Shown piece after piece: positions 33,910 to 47,313 of a stretch of DNA of 64,000 nucleotides. The stretch lies in contig JAFYWV010000023.1 in NCBI GenBank assembly GCA_017546505.1, forward strand, positions 1 to 64,000. Reading direction: 5' to 3'. This DNA comes from Bacteroidaceae bacterium. Its GTDB lineage: Bacteria > Bacteroidota > Bacteroidia > Bacteroidales > Bacteroidaceae. Below the pieces are notes generated by a model. The model ran no database searches. It worked only from the letters and a program-made list of their open reading frames with translations, and was not told the origin of the DNA. Every line of letters starts with the position of its first letter. Positions within the stretch are counted from its first letter, which is position 1. A program made the position numbers and the translations under genes.

Positions 33910-35820
33910 TCAATTGACAGCGACCTTTATGCTCTTGCCTGCAATGTTTACTATGGCGACAGAGCCTTTTGAAAGTCCTGTGGCAACAGTTGCCATGCCG
34001 TTCTCAATGGTTGTTGTGGCAATGAGTGTGCCGGCTGTTGTGTAAACAGCAACACTCTCTCCTTCGAGTGAGCAACTGATGCTGATGCTGCCATTGCTTG
34101 ATGTTACAAGCACTGCTTTTGCTGGGATGTCGGTTACATTTGTGTAGTCACCGCCATTGAGTGTTACAATAGTTCCAAAACTGCTCCATGGTGCGGTTGT
34201 TTTGTAGCTGTCTATTGCTTCTGCCGGCACGTGCAGTGTTGTATACTCAGGGTACGATTCTTTGAAAGCGTTGCTTTTTGCGCCCGGCACCGATGTTGCA
34301 AGGCAATATACATCTGTCAGGTTTTCACATTTTGCAAATGCTTCCGAACCAATATTTTTCACTCCGGTACCTATTGTTACGCTTGTAAGCCCGGTGCAAC
34401 TTATGAATGCATAATTCTTTATATTTTTTACACTTTCGGGAATTACAAGTTTTGTTACTGATTCACCATTCAAATACAAGTTTTTTGCATAGTACAACGG
34501 ATTGGCATATATATCACCGAAATCTATACCGCACCAATCTGCAATGTCGCTTATATGTACCTGTTTAAGCTGAGAGCAACCATAGAACGCCCTATTTCCA
34601 ATGCTTGTAACGCTGTTAGGTATTTCAATGCTTGTAAGCCCGGTGCAAAAGAACGCCCTATTTCCAATGCTTGCTACGCTGTTTGGGATTTCAATGCTTG
34701 TAAGCCCGGTGCAACCATAAAACGCAGCATATTCAATGCTTGTAATGCTGTTAGGGATTTCAACACTTGTAAGTCCGGTGCAATGTTTAAACGATTCATT
34801 TCCAATGCTTGTTACACTGTTGGGAATTTCAATGCTTGTAAGCCCGGTGCAACTTATGAACGCATAATTCTTTATATTTTTTACACTTTCGGGAATTACA
34901 AGTTTTGTTACTAATTCACCATTCAAATACAAGTTTTTTGCATAGTACAACGGATTGGCAATGTAATCATCAAAATCAATACTACACCAAGCTGCAAGGT
35001 CGCTTATATACACCTCTTTAAGCCCTGGACAGCGATCGAATGCACCCTCTCCAATAAATGTCACACTGTTAGGAATTTCAACGCTTGTAAGCCCGGAGCA
35101 ATAAGAGAACGCCTTTCCTCCAATAAATGTCACGCTGTTGGGGATTACAATGTTTGTAAGTCCGGGACAATTATTGAACGCAGCATATCCAATGCTGGTT
35201 ACACTGTTGGGGATTACAACGTTTGTAAGTCTGGAGCAACCTTCGAATGCAGAACTTCCAAAGTTTGTAATGCTGTCAGGGATTTTTATACTTGTAAGGC
35301 CGTAGCAACTAAAGAACGCTTCACCCGCAATACCCAAAGTGCCATCCTTTATAGAAATTGATGTATTTAAAGGCATTGTACCTTTGTATTTATATAACAC
35401 TTTACCTGCATAAACCACACCATCAGGTTGGTTATTATACCAAGCTGTATTATAGAACGCCCTATTTCCAATGCTTGTAACGCTGTTAGGTAATTCAACG
35501 TTTGTAAGCCCAAAGCAACCTTCGAATGCTGAACTTTCAATGCTTGTAACGCTGTTAGGTATTTCAATGCTTGTAAGCTCAGTGCATTTATAGAACGCCT
35601 TTTCTCCAATGCTTGTTACGCTGCATATTACATCGTTGTATGTAATTTCGCTTGGTATAACAATATTCCCGGAATAATTGACACCACTTATTACCGTTGC
35701 CTGTTTAGTTTCAGTAACTACATTGTATTTTATACCATCGATAGTTACTTCTTCAGCCTTTGCCGTTCCTATGCTGCACATTAATATGAGTGCTGTAAGT
35801 AAAAGATTCAGTTTCTTCAT
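33910..35820 (-). CDS. Secreted BspA-type leucine-rich repeat protein (LRR_5)
   Basis: This 636-residue protein has a signal peptide (1-22, ending GTAKA) and about fifteen BspA-type repeats of roughly 23 residues with the pattern AFxxCTGLTSIEIPNSVTSIG at about 70-520. Two near-identical blocks each contain a WCSIDF/WCGIDF segment, the NPLYYAKNLYLNGE spacer and KLVIPESVKNIKNYAFISC. The repeats end in a cap (TTLHVPAEAIDSYKTTAPWS), followed by a C-terminal beta-rich tail (VAVYTTAGTLIATTTI ... GKSIKVAVN) like a type IX sorting domain. Such proteins act in adhesion, coaggregation or binding of host proteins in oral and gut species; the ligand here is unknown. It is monocistronic and faces the non-coding stretch. 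Confidence 0.88.
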   Translation of the reverse strand: MKKLNLLLTALILMCSIGTAKAEEVTIDGIKYNVVTETKQATVISGVNYSGNIVIPSEITYNDVICSVTSIGEKAFYKCTELTSIEIPNSVTSIESSAFEGCFGLTNVELPNSVTSIGNRAFYNTAWYNNQPDGVVYAGKVLYKYKGTMPLNTSISIKDGTLGIAGEAFFSCYGLTSIKIPDSITNFGSSAFEGCSRLTNVVIPNSVTSIGYAAFNNCPGLTNIVIPNSVTFIGGKAFSYCSGLTSVEIPNSVTFIGEGAFDRCPGLKEVYISDLAAWCSIDFDDYIANPLYYAKNLYLNGELVTKLVIPESVKNIKNYAFISCTGLTSIEIPNSVTSIGNESFKHCTGLTSVEIPNSITSIEYAAFYGCTGLTSIEIPNSVASIGNRAFFCTGLTSIEIPNSVTSIGNRAFYGCSQLKQVHISDIADWCGIDFGDIYANPLYYAKNLYLNGESVTKLVIPESVKNIKNYAFISCTGLTSVTIGTGVKNIGSEAFAKCENLTDVYCLATSVPGAKSNAFKESYPEYTTLHVPAEAIDSYKTTAPWSSFGTIVTLNGGDYTNVTDIPAKAVLVTSSNGSISISCSLEGESVAVYTTAGTLIATTTIENGMATVATGLSKGSVAIVNIAGKSIKVAVN

Positions 35821-35887
35821 AATAGTACTTTAAATGTTTTTTATTTTGTTATTCTCTTTCGAAGAAAAATTTGCAAAACAACTGTCT

Positions 35888-35927
35888 GCTGATAGCCAAC
35901 TTTTAATTGTTGGCTATCAGCTTTTTT
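35888..35927. other. 13-bp hairpin with T-run between BspA-type and MFS genes
   Basis: GCTGATAGCCAAC at 35888-35900 pairs with GTTGGCTATCAGC at 35909-35921, followed on the plus strand by six Ts. Both flanking genes are on the minus strand, so the T-run is on the wrong side for an ordinary terminator of the MFS gene. It would stop antisense transcription entering the MFS gene, or act as a leader hairpin of the BspA-type mRNA. Confidence 0.5.
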
Positions 35928-36057
35928 GCTAAACAAAAATCAAAAAAAGCAAAATCCTTTCTACTTGTATGGTGAAAAAGCGGGAAATAATATAGTTGTT
36001 GACGCAAATTTAAAATCTGCGTAGGTGTCATATTGCCCGTTGAGGAGCTCTCTCAAC

Positions 36058-37581
36058 CTATTCAATATTGCTCTTCTCCAGGCCGTAACCCTGTTTCTTG
36101 TCTACAATCTTCAGCAGTACAGATATTACCACTGCAATTGCACCAAAGAGTGCAAAGATTGACATCGGCATTGTGTAGTCTGTTGTTCCGTCGTTGGTGT
36201 TGGCAGCGATTACATTACCAATGAGTACGGGAACCATTGACAGGCCGATATTCTGAATGTAGAATATTATTGCGTATGCCGAGCCAAGCTGTTTCATTGG
36301 GATAATCTTTGGAACAGAAGGCCACATTGCCGATGGAACAAGTGAGAATGCAATACCCAAAAGAATCATCACAATCACAGCAAACCACCAAACGTTGAGC
36401 AAAGGCATTGCAAATAGAACGTGAACGATTGTCAGCAGCACCGAGCCGATAATCATCAACGTAGCACCTTTTCCCATTTTGTCATACAGTGAACCGAACA
36501 GTGGGGTGAGCAGCATAGTGCCGAATGGCAACAGACCGGGAATCATACCGGCAAGGTCGGGTGTTACGCCATACTTTATAATCATAAGGTTGGTGGCGAA
36601 CTTGAGGAATGGGAACACTGCAGCATAGAATATGAGGCAAAGGAATGTGATTAGCCAGAATCCCTTGTTGCAGAATATGACCTTGAGGTCGCTGAACTTG
36701 AACTGCTCCTCGCTCTCGCCTGCAGTCTCCTGGTTTGCGATAGAGTTGTCCAGTTTCTTGTCCATCACGCAGTATACGATGTAAGAGATAAGGCCGATGC
36801 AGAGTGCCGATGCACCGAACATTACCGGGGCCGATACCGTGCCGGCGCTCTGTGCAATGGGCAACGCAAAGAAGAGTGCGCACGCTGTACCCACGCGGGC
36901 AAGAGCAACCTGCAATCCCATAGCAAGTGCCATTTCGTGGCCTGTAAACCATTTTGCGATAACCTTTGTCACTGTGATGCCGGCAATCTCGCAACCCATA
37001 CCGTAGATTGCAAAACCAAGGCAGGCAATTACAACCTGTGTGGGCAGGCCGAACATCTCACCGCTGAAGCCGTTGTCAACGGCATACCACTTTATGGCTG
37101 CACCAATGAACATAAGGGCGGTGCTCATTACGCCTGTGAAACGTACTCCCATCTTGTCAAGAATGAGTCCGCCGAAGAAGAGCATCAGCAGGAACACATT
37201 GATATATCCGTATGCACCCGAGAAAATGCCATAGTCACCGTTTGACCAGCCGAGGCCGTTGATTGTGGATGATACGGTGAGGCTCTCGGTGGCTGTGTTG
37301 CCGTCTTCGCCTATGATTTCTGTGCAGTAGGTGTTGCCTACTGCGATGTCGCCTTCACTTGCAATGGAGGGGCATACGTTCATAAGCGCATCGGCCGACA
37401 TATATGTGCCGTTGTCAAAATATACAATCTTGCCTTTTGTTGTAAGGGGTGCTTCGAGCGGGCCCATCACATCGGTGAAGAAGTAGGCCATCATCATTGT
37501 GAACGATACAATGATAAGTGCTGTCCAGCGCATAGCCTTTGAGTCGTTCAGCCTTTTCTGTAGTTTCTGTGTTGTAGTCAT
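36058..37581 (-). CDS. MFS transporter, possible peptide transporter
   Basis: This 507-residue protein has 12 predicted transmembrane segments in the major facilitator fold. An unusual feature is a periplasmic insertion of about 65 residues after helix 1 (KGKIVYFDNGTYMSADALMN ... CTEIIGEDGNTATESL) before GWSNGDYGIFSGAYGYINVF. The A-like motif is GGLILDKMGVRFTGV. The central loop near 255-275 contains acidic residues (ETAGESEEQFKFSD). It lies 69 bp downstream of a periplasmic S9 peptidase on the same strand, so uptake of di- or oligopeptides released by that enzyme is a reasonable guess; the fold alone does not give the substrate. Confidence 0.83.
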   Translation of the reverse strand: MTTTQKLQKRLNDSKAMRWTALIIVSFTMMMAYFFTDVMGPLEAPLTTKGKIVYFDNGTYMSADALMNVCPSIASEGDIAVGNTYCTEIIGEDGNTATESLTVSSTINGLGWSNGDYGIFSGAYGYINVFLLMLFFGGLILDKMGVRFTGVMSTALMFIGAAIKWYAVDNGFSGEMFGLPTQVVIACLGFAIYGMGCEIAGITVTKVIAKWFTGHEMALAMGLQVALARVGTACALFFALPIAQSAGTVSAPVMFGASALCIGLISYIVYCVMDKKLDNSIANQETAGESEEQFKFSDLKVIFCNKGFWLITFLCLIFYAAVFPFLKFATNLMIIKYGVTPDLAGMIPGLLPFGTMLLTPLFGSLYDKMGKGATLMIIGSVLLTIVHVLFAMPLLNVWWFAVIVMILLGIAFSLVPSAMWPSVPKIIPMKQLGSAYAIIFYIQNIGLSMVPVLIGNVIAANTNDGTTDYTMPMSIFALFGAIAVVISVLLKIVDKKQGYGLEKSNIE

Positions 37582-37650
37582 AGTAATTTATTTTGTTTGT
37601 TTTTTAGTTTCTTCTCTTTTTGCATTTTGCCCGGAATGGTAAATGCCTCT

Positions 37651-39780
37651 TTACTTCTTGAGCCATTTATCCAACCACGCGAAGAATGTACGTTGCCACA
37701 GGATACCGTTCTGTGGTTTCAGCACCCAGTGGTTCTCGTCGGGGAACAGGAGCAACTGTGCAGGGATGCCTTTGAGGCGTGCCGCGTTGAATGCTGCCAT
37801 TGACTGTGATGAGAGGATGCGGTAGTCGCGGTCGCCGTGGATTAGCAGAATAGGAGTGTCCCATTTGTCGACGAACTTGTGTGGCGAATTCGCGTATGAA
37901 CGCTTTACGCCCTCGGTCTGCTCGTATGGCGCACCGCCCAAGTCCCAGTTGGGGAACCAGCTCTCTTCGGTCTCGTAGTACTGCTGCTCCATATTGAAGA
38001 AACCGTCGTGTGCAATGAATGCCTTGAAACGCTTCTCGTGGTGGCCGGCAAGCCACATTGCCGAATATCCGCCGAAGCTTGCGCCCACGCAACCCAAGCG
38101 GTCTGTGTCGACGTATGGCTCCTTGCTGATGTCGTCAATGGCTGTGAGCAGGTCGCTCATACAGTTGCCGCCATAGTTGGTGCTGATTTCCTCGTTCCAC
38201 TCAAGGCCAAAACCTGGCAGGCCGCGGCGGTTGGGGGCAATGATGATGTAGCCGTTGGCTGCCATCATCTGGAAATTCCAACGGTAGCTCCAGAACTGGC
38301 TCACGGGTGACTGTGGCCCGCCCTCGCAGAAGAGCAGGGTGGGGTATTTCTTTGACGGGTCAAAGTGTGGCGGGTAGATAACCCAAGAGTGCAGATCCTT
38401 GCCGTCGACACTCTTGCACCAGCGTGCCTCGACCTTGCCGATTGCTATCTGGTCAAAGATGTGCTTGTTCTCATTTGTGAGCTGTTTCACCTCAGCGCCG
38501 GCCTTTGCCTTCATTGTGTAGATGTCGGCAGGTGCGCTCATCGAAACGCGTGTCATAACAAGGTTCTTCTCTCCCAGCATAGCCACCGAATTGTAGTCGT
38601 GGTCGCCATCTGTCATTTTTGTGAGCTTGCCTTTGAGTGTGATGTTGTACACCTGTGTGGTACCGTGCCAGGTACCTGTGAAGTAGAGGCTTTTGCTGTC
38701 GGGTGCCCAGCAGTAGCTGTCGACATTGCTGTCGAACGCTGTAACACCGTCGGCATCGGGCATTCCGGTGAGGTAGGTACGCTCGCCTGTTGCAAGGTTC
38801 ATCACGCTAAGGCGAACCTGGTCGCTCTCATAGCCGTCACGCGCCATACTTGTCCAGGCAATCATCTTGCCGTCGGGCGAGAATTGTGGGGCGTTGTCAT
38901 ATCCGTAGCTTGAACGTGCCTCGTCGAGCTTGCACAGGTTCTGGGTTGTGCCGCTTGTGAGGTCATAGAGGTAGATGTCGGTGTCTGTGCTCAAAGTGTA
39001 GTCGCGGCCGCTCTTCTTCACGCAGGAGTATGCAATCTGCTTTGAGTCGTTGCTCCACGCAAGTTGCTCTGCGCCGCCGAACGGGCGGTTGGGGCAGTCG
39101 TAGACAGTGCCCTCCAGCATATCTTTTCCTTCGTCTATTGTCTTGCCGTCAAAGTTCGCAACGAAGGGGTGTGGGGCATCGTTCAGCCACTCGTCCCAAT
39201 GCTTGTACATCAGGTCATCTACAACAAAACCCTTGGCAAGCGGGAGGTCGGGGTAGATGTCGGCTGTTGTAGGTTTAATCTTTATACGCTTGATGAGGAT
39301 TACTTTTGTCTCATCGGGTGAGAAAAGGAAACCCTCAATGTCTGTTGCATCGTTGGTCAGCTGTTTGCGCTCCGTGCCGTCGGGGTTCATCTCCCACACT
39401 TGGCTGCTGCCGCCGGCATTTGAAAGATATGCTATTTTTGTTCCGCCTTTAATCCAGGCTGCGCTGCTTTCATTGGCTGTGGTTGTTGTCAGTTTTGTGT
39501 CATTGCTGCCGTCTGCAAGCATAATGTTTAGAGTGTGGTGGCTCTTGTTCTGCTCGACGCTGTAGTAGCTCACGCCGTAGATAATACTCTTGGCGTCGGG
39601 CGATACGCTCACCTCGCCAATGCGGCCCATTGCCCAAAGGGCTTCGGGGGTCATCACTCCGCCTTCAATCTTTATGTCCGACTTGCCGATGGGTGCTGTT
39701 GTCCCGCTGTCGTCGTTTGCGGCAGTGGCTACGCCTGTAATTGCTATTGCTGCCATAATTGCTATACTCTTTTTCATCAT
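37651..39780 (-). CDS. Secreted S9-family dipeptidyl/acylaminoacyl peptidase (DPP5-like)
   Basis: This 709-residue serine peptidase has a signal peptide (1-20, ending VATAA) and so acts in the periplasm or outside. Residues about 35-430 are a WD40-like beta-propeller (repeated SPDETKVILIK, SPDGKMIAWTSM, APDSKSLYFTG-type blades). The catalytic alpha/beta-hydrolase domain covers about 440-709, with the triad Ser568 in GASFGGYS, Asp652 in HGDRDYRIL and His684 in DENHW. Layout and length match the S9 peptidases studied as DPP5 in Porphyromonas. The order peptidase-MFS transporter suggests peptide processing followed by uptake. An alternative start is the next Met. Confidence 0.9.
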   Translation of the reverse strand: MMKKSIAIMAAIAITGVATAANDDSGTTAPIGKSDIKIEGGVMTPEALWAMGRIGEVSVSPDAKSIIYGVSYYSVEQNKSHHTLNIMLADGSNDTKLTTTTANESSAAWIKGGTKIAYLSNAGGSSQVWEMNPDGTERKQLTNDATDIEGFLFSPDETKVILIKRIKIKPTTADIYPDLPLAKGFVVDDLMYKHWDEWLNDAPHPFVANFDGKTIDEGKDMLEGTVYDCPNRPFGGAEQLAWSNDSKQIAYSCVKKSGRDYTLSTDTDIYLYDLTSGTTQNLCKLDEARSSYGYDNAPQFSPDGKMIAWTSMARDGYESDQVRLSVMNLATGERTYLTGMPDADGVTAFDSNVDSYCWAPDSKSLYFTGTWHGTTQVYNITLKGKLTKMTDGDHDYNSVAMLGEKNLVMTRVSMSAPADIYTMKAKAGAEVKQLTNENKHIFDQIAIGKVEARWCKSVDGKDLHSWVIYPPHFDPSKKYPTLLFCEGGPQSPVSQFWSYRWNFQMMAANGYIIIAPNRRGLPGFGLEWNEEISTNYGGNCMSDLLTAIDDISKEPYVDTDRLGCVGASFGGYSAMWLAGHHEKRFKAFIAHDGFFNMEQQYYETEESWFPNWDLGGAPYEQTEGVKRSYANSPHKFVDKWDTPILLIHGDRDYRILSSQSMAAFNAARLKGIPAQLLLFPDENHWVLKPQNGILWQRTFFAWLDKWLKK

Positions 39781-39921
39781 TGGTATAAATGTTTTTGGTT
39801 TGTGTTCGGAATGTATAAATATAAACTTTCTGCACCTCTATGCAGAATTGTTGCAAATTTACTCATAAAAATGATTATATCCAATTAATTAAAACTTAAA
39901 ATATTATTTTAATGATATTAA

Positions 39922-44319
<4,398 letters not shown>

Positions 44320-44409
44320 AAAAACTCTTTTGCCAAGGGTGAAGATGTTATTTTGAAAAAGATTTTATGATTTTTTGTGCAAAAATGTTTGAAATTGAAT
44401 AATTTGATG

Positions 44410-44417
44410 TAATTTTG
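44410..44417 (+). promoter_or_regulatory. Candidate -7 element for the small lipoprotein
   Basis: TAATTTTG matches TAnnTTTG; TTTG at 44388-44391 gives an 18-bp spacer, slightly short. Transcription would start about 65 bp before the lipoprotein gene. Confidence 0.45.
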
Positions 44418-44489
44418 CACAAAATTTGAAAAAGAGGCAACCGAAACGCTATGAAGGGAGTAGGTGGTATTTAATAGTATTATACAGTT

Positions 44490-44696
44490 ATGAAGAAGTT
44501 TTTCTATGTAGCAGTATTGGCTCTTGCTTGCGTATCTTGCGGCAAGACAGAGAAAGCAGCAGAGGAGGCAAACTCAGCTGAGGTAACAAATGCAACTGAA
44601 ATCGTTCCTGCAGCTGCAACAGAGGTTATCCCTGCAGCAGCACCAGGTCCTGATGCTGGTGGCAAGGTTGCTACTGAGGTTATTCCTGCTGAGTAA
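44490..44696 (+). CDS. Small lipoprotein with ATEVIPA repeats
   Basis: This 68-residue protein has a lipoprotein signal (KKFFYVAVLALACVSCGK; Cys17, or less likely Cys14, lipidated). The mature part is only about 50 residues, acidic and Ala-rich, with the unit ATE(I/V)(V/I)PA occurring three times (ATEIVPAA, ATEVIPAA, ATEVIPAE). No domain is recognised. Such short repeat-bearing lipoproteins may be spacers or envelope anchors. It is a single gene with its own promoter-like element upstream and a terminator about 100 bp downstream. Confidence 0.75.
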   Translation: MKKFFYVAVLALACVSCGKTEKAAEEANSAEVTNATEIVPAAATEVIPAAAPGPDAGGKVATEVIPAE

Positions 44697-44797
44697 TTTC
44701 GGTCTATCAGAAGTTTAGAAGCCTTAAAATCCATTGTCCGTGAGGACAAGGATTGGGCTCTAATCTTCTAATTAATGGGAAAAAACAGATTTTACAT

Positions 44798-44828
44798 ACG
44801 CGCCGGCTTTTTGCCGGCGCGTTTTTTA
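44798..44828 (+). terminator. Terminator after the small lipoprotein gene
   Basis: ACGCGCCGGC at 44798-44807 pairs with GCCGGCGCGT at 44813-44822 around five Ts, followed by further Ts to 44828. It lies between the lipoprotein and mtaB, confirming that the two are separate transcripts and that the long in-frame extension of mtaB is not coding. Confidence 0.9.
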
Positions 44829-44971
44829 TGGATAATATAGCAGGTGACCCACTGATGTTGGGCTCCCGGCAATGTTTTGCGGCTGAGCCAATATTATTTC
44901 CATACTCAATTTCTGTATTTCGAAAAAAGGTGCTATTTTCGCAGAAATTTGGCACAAATCATCTAAAAACA

Positions 44972-46306
44972 ATGATAGATAAAACGGTTTTCAAAGATAA
45001 GAAAGCAGTGTATTATACGCTTGGTTGCAAGCTCAATTTTTCTGAAACGGCAACAATCGAACGTCAGTTGCAGGATGCCGGCATACGCACTGCAAAGCGC
45101 GGCGAGGTTGCAGACATTTGCATCGTAAACAGTTGCGCTGTCACCCAAGAGGCCGAGAAGAAGTGCCGTCAGGCAATACATAAATTGGTGCGTCAACACC
45201 CCGGAGCTTTCGTGGTGGTGACAGGCTGTTATGCACAGCTCTCTGCCGAGAAACTGGCGGCCGAGCCCGGGGTGGGAGTTGTGCTTGGAATTGACAAGAA
45301 AGGTGATGTGCTTGAGTATATAAAGAATTTGGACACCACCGCTGGTGGCGAGTGGTATGTGCAGCCAACAAAGGAAGTACGTAATTTTGTGCACTCCTGT
45401 TCGCGCGGTGACCGCACACGCTATTTCCTCAAAGTACAAGATGGATGTGACTATTTCTGTACCTATTGTACCATTCCTTTTGCCCGAGGACGCAGCCGTA
45501 ATCCCAAAATCTCCGAACTGGTCGAACAGGCGCAGAAAGCTGCAGCCGAGGGTGGTTCCGAGGTGGTAATCACCGGTGTTAACATCGGTGATTTTGGAAA
45601 ATCTACCGGTGAGTCGTTCCTTTCGCTTGTCAAGGCGCTCGATGCGGTAGAGGGCATTTCTCGCTATCGTATATCTTCCATTGAACCCAATCTGCTCACA
45701 GACGAGGTTATCGGGTATGTGGCGCAGTCACGTGCCTTTATGCCGCATTTCCACATTCCGTTGCAGGCCGGCAGTGACGAGGTGCTCAAACTGATGCATC
45801 GCCGCTACGATACGGCTCTCTTTGCTTCAAAGATTGCTAAAGTGAAAGAGGCTATGCCTGATGCCTTTATCGGAGTGGATGTCATTGTCGGTACTCGTGG
45901 CGAGAGTGAGGAGCTTTTTGAGAAAGCGTATGAGTTTATAAAAGGGCTTGACATATCACAATTGCACGTCTTCAGTTATTCTGAGCGTCCGGGTACCCAG
46001 GCGCTTAAATTGGGCGGTGCTGTCGCTCCGGCCGAGAAGCATCGTCGCAGTCAGCTGCTCATTGCTTTGAGCGAGGAAAAACGTATTGCATTCTATGAAA
46101 GATATTGCGGCAAAGAGGCTGTGGTGCTGTTTGAAAAGCCGCGTTCGGGAATGCCTATGGGTGGATTTACTGCTAATTACATACGTGTGGAGAGTGTACC
46201 CGATGCAGGGCTTGTCAATCGTCTTGTCCGTGTGCGCTTGGGCGGGTTTAACGAAGATAAATCGGCGTTGTTGGCCGATGAGATAATTGAGGTGCTCGAT
46301 AGATGA
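44972..46306 (+). CDS. mtaB: tRNA-t6A37 methylthiotransferase MtaB
   Basis: This 444-residue radical-SAM enzyme adds a methylthio group to t6A37 of tRNA. The N-terminal domain has YYTLGCKLNFSETATIE, IVNSCAVTQEAEKKCRQ and VVTGCYAQ, whose three cysteines bind the first iron-sulfur cluster. The radical-SAM motif is CDYFCTYCTIPFARGRSRN. A TRAM-like domain closes the protein. KLN in the first block fits the MtaB branch (MiaB has a different pattern). I start at the ATG at 44972, because the in-frame extension from 44753 contains the terminator at 44798-44828. The next gene overlaps by four bases. Confidence 0.93.
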   Translation: MIDKTVFKDKKAVYYTLGCKLNFSETATIERQLQDAGIRTAKRGEVADICIVNSCAVTQEAEKKCRQAIHKLVRQHPGAFVVVTGCYAQLSAEKLAAEPGVGVVLGIDKKGDVLEYIKNLDTTAGGEWYVQPTKEVRNFVHSCSRGDRTRYFLKVQDGCDYFCTYCTIPFARGRSRNPKISELVEQAQKAAAEGGSEVVITGVNIGDFGKSTGESFLSLVKALDAVEGISRYRISSIEPNLLTDEVIGYVAQSRAFMPHFHIPLQAGSDEVLKLMHRRYDTALFASKIAKVKEAMPDAFIGVDVIVGTRGESEELFEKAYEFIKGLDISQLHVFSYSERPGTQALKLGGAVAPAEKHRRSQLLIALSEEKRIAFYERYCGKEAVVLFEKPRSGMPMGGFTANYIRVESVPDAGLVNRLVRVRLGGFNEDKSALLADEIIEVLDR

Positions 46307-47313
46307 AAGTAGCTGTCGTTATTCTGAATTACAATGGGGCAGGGTGGCTTTCCCGCTTTCTGCCTTCTGTGGTGAGCTACTCGCCCGATGCGGAGATTGT
46401 TGTGGCCGACAATGCATCGACCGATGACTCCGTGGCTGTGGTGAAGGATAATTTCCCCACAGTGCGTCTTGTGGTACTCGATAGGAACTATGGTTTTGCC
46501 GACGGATATAATAGGGCGCTTGAGCAGGTGACGGCAGAATACTATCTGCTTCTGAACTCCGACGTTGAGGTAACGGAGGGGTGGCTCGAACCGATGCTGT
46601 CGTTTATGGAAAAACACCCGGTAGCAGTGGCCTGTCAACCAAAAATATTGTCATATAATAATAAAACACATTTTGAATATGCCGGTGCGTCCGGTGGTTT
46701 CATCGACCGCTATGGCTATCCCTACTGCCGTGGCAGGTTGTTCAATTCTGTCGAAGAGGATAAAGGACAGTATGACGATGTATGTCGCATATTTTGGGCA
46801 ACTGGAGCTGCAATGATGGTGCGTAGCGTAGCTTTCCGCAATGCAGGTGGTTTCGATGGCCGTTTCTTTGCTCATATGGAGGAGGTTGACCTCTGTTGGC
46901 GTATGATTGCAAGGGGTGGTGAAATCTATGTCGTGCCACAGAGCCGTGTCTATCACGTCGGTGGTGCAACACTCAGCAAAGGCAATCCGCGAAAAACATT
47001 CCTCAATTTCCGCAATAATCTGTTGATGCTGTATAAGAACTTGCCCGATGGCGAATTGCGCGGTGTGATGCGTACAAGAACCGTATTTGATTATGTGGCA
47101 GCTTTGAAATTCTTGCTTGGCGGAGCCGTCGGTGATTTTAAAGCCGTGTTGCGTGCGCGACGCGAGTATAAGCGTTTGCGTGGTGAGTATGCGGCGCAGC
47201 GCTGTTATAACATCTCACAAGTGACGGTTCCGGCGGTTGCGGAGCGTGCCCGCTTTTCGTTGCTGTGGCAATATTATGTTAAAGGCAAAAAATATTTCTC
47301 AAAATTGAACTGA
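46303..47313 (+). CDS. Glycosyltransferase family 2
   Basis: This 336-residue GT-A enzyme has VVILNYNGAGWLSRFLPSVV at the N-terminus, IVVADNASTDDSVAVV (UDP-sugar binding), YYLLLNSDVEVTEGWLEPM (the metal-binding D position at about 88) and the later FDGRFFAHMEEVDLCWRMIA (ED acidic pair). These features fit rhamnosyl/galactosyl-type GT2 members. It overlaps mtaB (ATGA) and its stop overlaps the next start, so it is in an operon with two modification enzymes. Acceptor and donor are unknown; a cell-envelope polysaccharide role is usual for the family. Confidence 0.88.
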   Translation: MKVAVVILNYNGAGWLSRFLPSVVSYSPDAEIVVADNASTDDSVAVVKDNFPTVRLVVLDRNYGFADGYNRALEQVTAEYYLLLNSDVEVTEGWLEPMLSFMEKHPVAVACQPKILSYNNKTHFEYAGASGGFIDRYGYPYCRGRLFNSVEEDKGQYDDVCRIFWATGAAMMVRSVAFRNAGGFDGRFFAHMEEVDLCWRMIARGGEIYVVPQSRVYHVGGATLSKGNPRKTFLNFRNNLLMLYKNLPDGELRGVMRTRTVFDYVAALKFLLGGAVGDFKAVLRARREYKRLRGEYAAQRCYNISQVTVPAVAERARFSLLWQYYVKGKKYFSKLN

